A stretch of DNA of 34,111 nucleotides from an uncultured Pseudomonadales bacterium (lineage in GTDB: Bacteria > Pseudomonadota > Gammaproteobacteria > Pseudomonadales > Azotimanducaceae), in NCBI GenBank assembly GCA_905182155.1, contig CAJJAX010000031.1, forward strand, positions 1 through 34,111. The letters run 5' to 3'. A program made the translations under genes and the position numbers. The notes beneath the pieces are model-generated. The model ran no database searches. It was not told the DNA's origin and worked only from the letters and a program-made list of their open reading frames with translations. Of the stretch, positions 17,014-23,469 are shown one piece after another (the stretch's first letter is position 1; every line of letters begins with the position of its first letter).

Positions 17014-17367
17014 TTAATTCAATTTTTCTTTGATTCGCGCCGAGCGACCGCTTCGTTCTCTGAGATAGTACAGCTTTGCCTTACGGACATCGCCGCGACG
17101 CTTAACGGTAATACTCGCAATCAAAGGACTGTGCGCTTGGAAGGTTCGCTCAACGCCAACACCGTGAGAAATCTTTCGAAGGATGAATGCAGAATTTAAA
17201 CCTCGATTTTTCTTGCCGATGACGACACCTTCAAACGCTTGTAAACGCTCTCGATTACCTTCTGCCACGCGAACTTGAACCACCAACGTATCGCCGGGCG
17301 CATAGTCGGGCAGGTCGGTCTTCAACTGAGCCGCTTCAATTTGTTGGATGATCTTATTGTTGTTCAT
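17014..17367 (-). CDS. rplS: 50S ribosomal protein L19
   Basis: Protein at the 30S-50S interface. The 117 residues show the family features [30 protein letters not shown] [19 protein letters not shown] context (here [14 protein letters not shown]), [16 protein letters not shown], and the C-terminal [19 protein letters not shown]. Last gene of the rpsP-rimM-trmD-rplS operon, 12 nt after trmD. Length and order match E. coli. Confidence 0.98.
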   Translation of the reverse strand: MNNNKIIQQIEAAQLKTDLPDYAPGDTLVVQVRVAEGNRERLQAFEGVVIGKKNRGLNSAFILRKISHGVGVERTFQAHSPLIASITVKRRGDVRKAKLYYLRERSGRSARIKEKLN

Positions 17368-17379
17368 AACGTTTCCTCA

Positions 17380-18120
17380 TTACTCAGGCTTCTTACTGGC
17401 TGTCTCAAGAAACCGGGCCTCTTGATCTGATACGCCGCGGCGCTTTAGCAGATCGGGACGCCTTAATTTTGTGACCATCAAAGACTGCTGATGCCGCCAC
17501 TGCGCGATTGCCTGGTGATCACCGCTGAGTAGCACCTCTGGCACTGCTCGCCCATCGACTGTTTCAGGACGCGTATACTGAGGGTATTCGAGCAATCCGT
17601 CAATAAAAGACTCATCATTTTTTGAAGATTCGTCGCCTAAAGCCCCGGGCAGCAACCGAATCAGCGCATCGAGCGCCATCATCGCTGGCAATTCACCGCC
17701 GCTGACAACAAAATCGCCTACACTGACCTCAAGATCGACAACAGACTCAATGACGCGCTCATCCAAACCCTCGTATCGGCTAGCCAGAAAAATCATCGCG
17801 CTATAGCTTGCAACCCACTCTGCCAGGAGGGCTTGATCAAGCGGTTTCCCCCGTGGCGAGAAATGCACTACCGGTGGTGTACCCCCAAGCTGGGCCTTGG
17901 CAGCATTGACCGCGGCCAGCATCGGTTCGGCCTTAAGTACCATGCCTGGACCGCCGCCATAAGGGCGGTCATCAACGGTCCCGTGCCGGTCTTGGGCAAA
18001 AGTCCGCGGGTTAATCACGGTTAATGTCACCAATTCCCGCTCGAAGGCTCGACGGGTCACGCCAAAGTCTTGAATCGCTGCGAACATTTCGGGCATCAAA
18101 GACACGACGGCAAACTTCAT
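17380..18120 (-). CDS. trmD: tRNA (guanine-N1)-methyltransferase TrmD
   Basis: SPOUT-class, S-adenosylmethionine-dependent enzyme that methylates G37 of tRNAs, preventing +1 frameshifting; essential in most bacteria. The 246 residues include the N-terminal MPEMF region, RPYGGGPGMVLKAEPM, the trefoil-knot segments FLASRYEGLDERV and GDFVVSGGELPAM, then EYPQYTRPE and LSGDHQAIAQWRHQQSL. The start codon overlaps the rimM stop (TGATG). Third gene of the rpsP operon. Confidence 0.98.
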   Translation of the reverse strand: MKFAVVSLMPEMFAAIQDFGVTRRAFERELVTLTVINPRTFAQDRHGTVDDRPYGGGPGMVLKAEPMLAAVNAAKAQLGGTPPVVHFSPRGKPLDQALLAEWVASYSAMIFLASRYEGLDERVIESVVDLEVSVGDFVVSGGELPAMMALDALIRLLPGALGDESSKNDESFIDGLLEYPQYTRPETVDGRAVPEVLLSGDHQAIAQWRHQQSLMVTKLRRPDLLKRRGVSDQEARFLETASKKPE

Positions 18121-18650
18121 CAGTAGTCCTTGGACCAGTTGACGAGGATGGATCGCGTTTCAAGATCAACCTTTAAGACGAACTGCGGTTCAACATAGGG
18201 AATCAGTCTTTGCAGGTCATCGATGCTCTCATTGATTGGCTCGACGACTAAAACATCATTGGCGCCGGTTTCAACCAATCGCGCCACGGTCCCGAGGGTT
18301 TCACCATCGGTATTGTCAACGGTTAAACCAATCAATTCATGCCAATAGAACTCGCCTTCTGGCAACTGCGGGAAATAGGTTTTTTCTGTCCAGATGGTCG
18401 CGCCGACCCAGGCCTCAGCTTGATTCCGATCGTGATTGTCTTTCAGTCTGACTTGGATCTTTTTACCCTGCTGGCGAACTTCGGCCACTTCAATCGCAAC
18501 CGTCTTACCATTTTGTCGCACATGCCAGGGATAATAGCTCAGGATTTGCTCAGCGGGGTCGGTATAAGAGAATAGCTTAATCCACCCCTTGATCCCGTGG
18601 ACCCCAACAATTGATCCGACTTGGATCAGGGCATCTTCTGGGGCAAGCAA
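18120..18650 (-). CDS. rimM: 16S rRNA processing protein RimM
   Basis: Ribosome maturation factor that binds S19 and helps mature the 30S head. The 176 residues have an N-terminal domain starting QVGSIVGVHGIKGWIKLFSYTD and a C-terminal PRC-barrel with GEFYWHELIGLTVDNTDGETLG and ANDVLVV, ending with PYVEPQFVLKVDLETRSILV. The start is a TTG at 18650; no ATG or GTG is available before the conserved GxxGxxG-like segment. It lies 17 nt after rpsP, and its TGA overlaps the trmD ATG by one base. Confidence 0.96.
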   Translation of the reverse strand: MLAPEDALIQVGSIVGVHGIKGWIKLFSYTDPAEQILSYYPWHVRQNGKTVAIEVAEVRQQGKKIQVRLKDNHDRNQAEAWVGATIWTEKTYFPQLPEGEFYWHELIGLTVDNTDGETLGTVARLVETGANDVLVVEPINESIDDLQRLIPYVEPQFVLKVDLETRSILVNWSKDY

Positions 18651-18667
18651 TGGATTAATCTCGGGCT

Positions 18668-18946
18668 TTAAGCCGCAGCTTCCACTTCAGGTTCAACTTG
18701 AACGACCTTGCGGTAAGCTTTTATCAACGACTTGACCCGATCCGAAGGCTTTGCACCTTGGCGAGTCCAGTAATCGATTCGATCGAGGTCTAAACGCATT
18801 TTTTCGTCTGAGCTCTTTGCCAGCGGGTTAAAGAACCCAACACGCTCTATAAAGCGGCCATTGCGGCTTTCGCGACGGTCAGCAATACTGACGTAGTAAA
18901 AAGGACGCTTTTTGGTACCGCCGCGTGCTAATCGAATTGTAACCAT
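18668..18946 (-). CDS. rpsP: 30S ribosomal protein S16
   Basis: Small-subunit assembly protein. The 92 residues begin [18 protein letters not shown] and continue with [25 protein letters not shown] sequence (here [11 protein letters not shown]), then [21 protein letters not shown]. The C-terminal tail ends in EPEVEAAA. First gene of the rpsP-rimM-trmD-rplS operon. A 30-codon ORF made partly of 15-bp repeats lies 25 nt upstream. Confidence 0.98.
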   Translation of the reverse strand: MVTIRLARGGTKKRPFYYVSIADRRESRNGRFIERVGFFNPLAKSSDEKMRLDLDRIDYWTRQGAKPSDRVKSLIKAYRKVVQVEPEVEAAA

Positions 18947-18971
18947 GTTTTCATCACCCTTACTTCAATGT

Positions 18972-19064
18972 CTAACGAATTTTCTGTGCACTGGCTTGCC
19001 TTCGCTGAGACAGGCGCATTTCACAGACCTTATTTTTAGAGCGCTTCATTTTAGAGCGCTTCAT
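18972..19064 (-). CDS. Possible 30-residue basic leader ORF upstream of rpsP
   Basis: An ATG at 19064 opens a frame of 30 codons ending in TAG, 25 nt before rpsP. The first ten residues are an exact duplicate, MKRSKMKRSK, encoded by the 15-bp repeat; the rest is Arg/Lys-rich (RLSQRRQASAQKIR). The preceding diverged repeat copy would read IKRS-stop in the same frame. There is no clear Shine-Dalgarno site. It could be a translated leader or only a chance product of the repeat. Confidence 0.25.
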   Translation of the reverse strand: MKRSKMKRSKNKVCEMRLSQRRQASAQKIR

Positions 19065-19078
19065 TTAAGAACGTTTAA
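19034..19078. repeat. 15-bp tandem repeat, two exact and one diverged copy
   Basis: TTTTAGAGCGCTTCA at 19034-19048 and again at 19049-19063 is exact; TTTAAGAACGTTTAA at 19064-19078 matches at 11 of 15 positions. Same period as the repeats at 3732 and 20858. Confidence 0.85.
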
Positions 19079-19098
19079 TGTTGCCCAGGGTTTCTGTC

Positions 19099-19118
19099 AA
19101 AAAACCAACATCTTGCTG
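19099..19118 (-). terminator. Weak candidate terminator after ffh
   Basis: On the minus strand CAGCA-AGA-TGTTG forms a 5-bp stem with one G-U pair and is followed after one base by TTTTTT (19099-19104). The stem is weak, and it lies about 140 nt after the ffh stop. Confidence 0.3.
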
Positions 19119-19259
19119 CTAAACCCCAGCCGCTAACCCGGCCCCGGCCGCAAAGGGCGCCTATTGTAAGTCAATCGTCAACGGAATAAAACCTCTGTAA
19201 CGACGGATAAAGCCAATGACGGCCCACCGCAATAACCGGATTTAATTTGAATCACCGCT

Positions 19260-20625
19260 TTAAAATGGGCGACTCCCTTGATTCATCATACCGCCCAACC
19301 CGCGCATCATATTCGTCATGCCACCTTTTTTCCCAAGCTTCTTCATCATTTTCTGCATTTGCTTATGCTGCTTGAGCAGACGATTAACATCTTGGATCTC
19401 AGTTCCAGAGCCGCCCGCGATTCTGCGCTTGCGTGAGCCACTAATAAGATCCGGAAAACTGCGTTCTTTCGGCGTCATGGAGTTGATAATCGCTTCAAGC
19501 TGACCAAAATTTTGCTGATCAACTCGAGCCTTCGCCGTTTCAGCCATATTGCCCATGCCCGGGAGCTTATCCAACATGCCCGTTAACCCGCCCATGTTGT
19601 TCATCTGTTGGATCTGATCTCGAAAATCGGAGAGATCAAAATTACGCCCCTTCTGGATCTTCTTCGCGAGCTTTGTCGCCTTCTCCTTGTCGATTTTTTG
19701 CTCTGCTTCCTCGATCAGCGACATCACATCGCCCATTCCAAGAATTCTGGATGCAATTCGGTCCGGGTGAAACAGTTCTAAGGCATCGATGGTTTCGCCT
19801 ACACCGATATATTTAATTGGCTTTCCTGTAACATGTTTCATACTTAATGCTGCACCACCTCGTGCATCACCATCGGCCTTGGTTAAAATAACCCCCGTTA
19901 AGGGCAACACTTCGCCAAATTGTTTCGCGGTATTGGCCGCATCCTGACCCGTCATTGCATCCACGACGAACAGGGTTTCAGCTGGATCTAGGTGGCCATG
20001 CAACTGAGCAATTTCGCTCATCATGTCCTCGTCAATGGCAAGCCGACCGGCCGTATCAACAATCAGCACATCAACAAACTGTCGTTTGGCAGCCAACAAC
20101 GCATCTTTTGCAATCTGCAGGGGCGCCTGATCAACCGATGAGGCAAAAAAGCTAAGTTCTGCACTCTCGGCAAGGGTCTGCAACTGCTGAATCGCTGCTG
20201 GGCGATAAACGTCGGTGCTGACCAACATGACCTGTTTACCCGCGCGCTGCTTGAGCCATAGCCCAAGTTTCGCCGCAGTCGTGGTTTTACCCGCGCCCTG
20301 AAGGCCTGCCATCATAATGACCGCTGGAGGCGTGGTAGCCAGATTCAGTCCTTCATTGGCCGACCCCATAGTCGCCTCAAGTTCGGACTGCACAATCTTG
20401 AGAAATGCCTGGCCGGGGCGACAAACTGGTGCCCACTTCAGAGCCGACCGCTCGCTGCCGGACACGACCCAGGAAATCCTGAACGACCTGCAGGGCGACA
20501 TCCGCTTCAAGTAACGCAAGGCGGACCTCTCGTAAGGTTTCCGCAATATTGTCTTCGGATAAGGTTTTTTTGCCGCCAATTTGACTCAGCGCCGTACTAA
20601 CCCGACGCGTTAAATTATCAAACAT
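19260..20625 (-). CDS. ffh: Signal recognition particle GTPase Ffh (one frame break)
   Basis: SRP54 protein; with 4.5S RNA and FtsY it targets nascent membrane proteins to the Sec translocon. The N-domain begins MFDNLTRRVSTALSQIGGK and has LREVRLALLEADVAL. The G-domain carries GLQGAGKTTTAAKLG (P-loop), STDVYRPAAI, VDTAGR, TKADGDARGGAA; the Met-rich M-domain ends MMKKLGKKGGMTNMMRGLGGMM. The frame is broken at about 20415-20418: the run TCGCCCCGGCC needs one C fewer to join SEVGTSLSP to GQAFLKIVQ. With that the product is 454 residues, against 453 in E. coli. The gene is essential, so a homopolymer error is likely. A TATAAT lies 180 nt upstream, beside a hexamer array. Confidence 0.94.
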
Positions 20626-20804
20626 AGTGTTGTGCCTTTAGCTAAATTTGTCTCAATAATTCATCGGGACCCGAACCCACCTGATTCATCTGTCAGTCGA
20701 GCTTGACCGTTTACCCAACGTTGCGGCGCCATCGAGGGGCTTTAACAAAACGCCTTGGCCGGCGGCATCTGCCTGCAAGCAGTGACCTTTTGGGCGCGCG
20801 ACCG

Positions 20805-20834
20805 ATTATAAAAGCGCTACCATCGCCATCGCCA
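20805..20834 (-). promoter_or_regulatory. Candidate ffh promoter overlapping a hexamer repeat
   Basis: A perfect TATAAT on the minus strand at 20805-20810, about 180 nt upstream of ffh. The -35 position (about 20828-20834) falls in the (GCGATG)n array and offers only weak hexamers such as TGGCGA (3 of 6 matches to TTGACA). Confidence 0.4.
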
Positions 20835-20856
20835 TCGCCATCGCCATCGCCATCGC
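20821..20856. repeat. (CATCGC)6 hexamer microsatellite
   Basis: Six exact copies of CATCGC run from 20821 to 20856, directly upstream of the TATAAT on the ffh side. Pure six-copy tracts of this kind are prone to slippage. Confidence 0.95.
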
Positions 20857-20857
20857 C

Positions 20858-20931
20858 AAACCTTTATTGGCTAAACCTTTATTGGCTAAACCTCTATTAG
20901 CCACATTAGATTGCCTAAACCTTTATTAACC
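20858..20931. repeat. 15-bp tandem repeat AAACCTTTATTGGCT
   Basis: AAACCTTTATTGGCT occurs exactly at 20858 and 20873, then AAACCTCTATTAGCC at 20888; after a degenerate stretch, AAACCTTTATTAACC is at 20917, 29 nt further on. It abuts the hexamer array. Confidence 0.9.
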
Positions 20932-21260
20932 ACACTAGCCGGCTGCCCAGCCCTTGCCGCTCGGCTGTGCTCGACCGACTGGGACGGCTTCCGTTTTAAC
21001 TGGGTCGCTTATCCCCTTGCTGAGCGGCGCTTGTTCAAGCCGGCTACTGATCCGTCACAACCGGGAATAATTCGGCAGCCGATTCTGACCCTTGCGGCGC
21101 GCTTGGGTGCCAATTCAGGCTCAACCATCGCCCTAAGACGATGAAAGTGACCGAAACTGGCTTGGTAACCCCTGCGCAACGTAAGAAGATATCATGTGAC
21201 AGCAGTGTTTAATCCGACTTGCTGATATTATAGACCAAGAACTCCTCACATGGGCTTACG

Positions 21261-22082
21261 ATGAGCGAAAGCTTCCAAGCATCTCCGACCTTTATGCTGC
21301 TGGCGCTACTGACCGGCTTCTTGTATTTCGCGAATGGGCTTCGGGCGCGCACTCGCGTTCGCGATCTCAATCAAACGAGCAAGCCTGAAACCTTAAGCAC
21401 CACACTGGGGCTCGTTGCCTGCTTGGGTCATGGCTTTTTGCTTAAGACTAGTTTGTTTCAAGGTGATGCGGTAAGCCTAGGCCTGCTGCCCATGTTGAGC
21501 GTCACAGCCTTTGCCATGGCCTTGGTGATCGCGCTCAATCAGCTACGACGCCCAATGAACCACCTGGCACAAGTGGTCTTTCCGCTCGCAGGTCTCACCC
21601 TCATGATCCAAACCGTCTACCCCGGTCAGGGCCCAATGCGGGTCGAAGTTGCACCGGCACTGACCTTACACATTACCCTTTCGATCTTGGCCTACAGCCT
21701 ATTGGCACTGGGTGCATTGCAAGCCCTGTATCTCACGTGGCATGACCAAAGGATGAAGCAAAAGCAATCCGGCGCCTCTTTATTTTTACCCATTCAAACC
21801 CTAGACACCTTACTGTTTGAGTCCATTTGGATTGGTTTGATTGCCTTGACCCTATCGATCGGTACTGGGTTTTTGTTTATGGATTCGCTCGCAGTACCGG
21901 GCCTTATTCACCACACCATCCTCACCGCAATGGCCTGGCTGGTTTTTGTGATCCTACTCTGGGGCCGATATCGACTCGGTTGGCGCGGCAGCCTCGCCGC
22001 CGCCTGGACCCTGCTGGGCTTCATCCTCCTAGCACTCGGTTATTTTGGCAGCAAATTTGTGGTTGAAGTGGTCTTGCGATAA
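21261..22082 (+). CDS. ypjD: Cytochrome c assembly (CcsA/CcmC-like) membrane protein, YpjD family
   Basis: Integral membrane protein of 273 residues with about eight hydrophobic segments. It belongs to the CcsA/CcmC-related group usually found beside ffh (inner-membrane protein YpjD). Family features are the helix with HITLSILAYSLLALGALQAL, the segment LDTLLFESIWIGLIALTLSIGTGFLF, and HHTILTAMAWLVFVILLWGRYRLGWRG near the end, with conserved His residues that in relatives bind haem. A true role in cytochrome c maturation is unproven for this group. It is divergent from ffh and upstream of the CNNM protein on the same strand, the same trio as in E. coli (ffh-ypjD-yfjD). ATG at 21261. Confidence 0.9.
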   Translation: MSESFQASPTFMLLALLTGFLYFANGLRARTRVRDLNQTSKPETLSTTLGLVACLGHGFLLKTSLFQGDAVSLGLLPMLSVTAFAMALVIALNQLRRPMNHLAQVVFPLAGLTLMIQTVYPGQGPMRVEVAPALTLHITLSILAYSLLALGALQALYLTWHDQRMKQKQSGASLFLPIQTLDTLLFESIWIGLIALTLSIGTGFLFMDSLAVPGLIHHTILTAMAWLVFVILLWGRYRLGWRGSLAAAWTLLGFILLALGYFGSKFVVEVVLR

Positions 22083-22153
22083 CACACAAGCCTTGACATG
22101 AAAGGGACCGATCCGCTACAAGGTCTTCTTAATACTGCAAGAGTCGACTTATC

Positions 22154-23419
22154 TTGGACGACCCCTCAATAGGTACACTGCTAAGCGCTGTGTTTTGCCT
22201 AGTTTTTCTATCCGCTTACTTCTCCGCTTCCGAAACCGCTATGATGGCGCTGAACCGATATCGGTTGCGGCATCTTGCGAAGAAAGGTCATCGCGGGGCG
22301 CAACGCGCAGCGCAACTCCTTGAGCGCCCCGATCGTCTCCTTGGGGTCATTCTAATTGGCAATAATTTTGTCAACTTCTCAGCCGCATCCATCGCCACGC
22401 TGCTTGCAATCGAAATTCTCGGTGAAAGTGGCGTCGTCTGGGCGCCCGTGATTTGCACCTTCATTTTTTTGATTTTCGCTGAGGTTGCTCCCAAGACCAT
22501 CGCGGCGGCCTTTCCTGAGCGCATTGCATTGCCTTCCTCTCATTTACTGCGAATCCTACTGTTCCTGTTCTACCCCCTTGTTTGGCTGGTTTCGGCACTG
22601 TCCAATGGCTTATTGCGCGTTTTTGGAATCAATCATCTGGCCGCAGAGAATGACCATCTGAGCCGTGACGAACTCAGGACCCTGGTCTTTGATGGCGCAA
22701 AAATCGCATCCCAGTCTCAGAATATGATGCTGGGCGTGTTGGACCTGGATCAAGTTTCCGTCGATGACATCATGGTGCCTAAAAGTGAGATCATCGGCAT
22801 TGATCTCGATGACGACCTCGACACCATCATTCAGCAACTCCGTAATGCGCAGCACACCAGGCTACCCGTTTTTCATGAGAGCATCGAAAATATTGTCGGT
22901 ATCTTGCACGTTCGAAGCGCGATTCGGTTCTTATCGAGCGAAACCTTAACCAAAGCTGCCCTCATACAGGAAGTCGATGAGGCTTACTTCGTTCCTGAGA
23001 ACACCTCCCTGCAGACTCAGATCAGGCACTTCCAGAAAAGAAAAGAACGTATCGGACTCGTGGTGGACGAGTACGGTGACATTCAAGGCATTGTCACCCT
23101 TGAGGATATCCTCGAAGAAATTGTCGGTGAATTCACTACGGACCTTGCCGCCGCGAGCAGCGATATTCACCCTCAGGAAGACGGCTCATTTTATGTCGAT
23201 GGCGGCGCGACCATTCGGGTGATTAACCGGGCACTTAACTGGCAATTGCCCTCGGAAGGCCCAAAGACCCTGAACGGACTCATTACCGAAACATTAGAGA
23301 TGATTCCTGAAGCACCGGTTTGTTTAACCATTGAAGGCTACCAGATCGAAATCATTCGGCTCAAAGGCAATATGATCGTAACCGCCAAGCTCTTCCCCAG
23401 CGCCAAGGTCGAGGCCTAA
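22154..23419 (+). CDS. corB: CNNM/CorC-family transporter-associated protein (YfjD/CorB-like)
   Basis: Membrane protein with a DUF21/CNNM domain (about 1-180), a CBS pair (about 195-320) and a C-terminal CorC_HlyC domain (about 335-421). Characterised members handle Mg2+ (and Co2+) efflux. Family motifs are AYFSASETAMMALNRYRLRHLA, LIGNNFVNF, AEVAPKTIAA; the CBS part has VSVDDIMVPKSEIIGIDLDDD and LVVDEYGDIQGIVTLEDILEEIVGEF; then DGSFYVDGGATIRVINRALNW. The 421 residues match E. coli YfjD. The start is TTG 22154 with AAGAG upstream; the next possible start, GTG, would cut into TM1. It lies 71 nt after ypjD, probably co-transcribed. Confidence 0.93.
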   Translation: MDDPSIGTLLSAVFCLVFLSAYFSASETAMMALNRYRLRHLAKKGHRGAQRAAQLLERPDRLLGVILIGNNFVNFSAASIATLLAIEILGESGVVWAPVICTFIFLIFAEVAPKTIAAAFPERIALPSSHLLRILLFLFYPLVWLVSALSNGLLRVFGINHLAAENDHLSRDELRTLVFDGAKIASQSQNMMLGVLDLDQVSVDDIMVPKSEIIGIDLDDDLDTIIQQLRNAQHTRLPVFHESIENIVGILHVRSAIRFLSSETLTKAALIQEVDEAYFVPENTSLQTQIRHFQKRKERIGLVVDEYGDIQGIVTLEDILEEIVGEFTTDLAAASSDIHPQEDGSFYVDGGATIRVINRALNWQLPSEGPKTLNGLITETLEMIPEAPVCLTIEGYQIEIIRLKGNMIVTAKLFPSAKVEA

Positions 23420-23469
23420 GCCCGACACCGACGCGCACAAACGCGCCTTAGATCATCATCGAACCAAAT

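Larger units (their letters stand above)
18947..19259. other. Gap between ffh and rpsP (leader of the rpsP operon)
   Basis: Gene-free for 313 nt apart from a possible leader ORF. It holds a candidate ffh terminator, a 15-bp tandem repeat and a GC-rich hairpin-prone block near 19135-19160 (minus strand GCGGCCGGGGCCGGG). A possible -10 TACAAT lies on the minus strand near 19160-19166 with no convincing -35. Confidence 0.4.
20626..21260. other. Divergent gap between ffh and the CcsA-like gene
   Basis: The 635 nt contain the ffh promoter candidate, a hexamer array and 15-bp repeats. ORFs here are repeat-derived (an (SP)n run on the plus strand) or lack any recognisable protein, and I do not call them. 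For the plus-strand gene, TATTAT near 21225-21235 is a possible -10, without a good -35. Confidence 0.5.

Noticed and set aside
16780..17199. 139-codon plus-strand ORF
   Set aside because: Largely antisense to rplS; the remainder covers the structured gap and lacks a ribosome-binding site.
20703..20900. Plus-strand ORF ending in a Pro-Ser run and repeated NLYWL
   Set aside because: It is only a translation of the CATCGC hexamer and the 15-bp repeats; no start signal and no protein-like sequence outside them.
19034..20931. CRISPR array
   Set aside because: The repeats are adjacent 15-mers or hexamers without spacers, and no cas gene is present.
20911..21144. 77-codon plus-strand ORF in the ffh/ypjD gap
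   Set aside because: No recognisable domain, no ribosome-binding site, and it begins within repeat debris.
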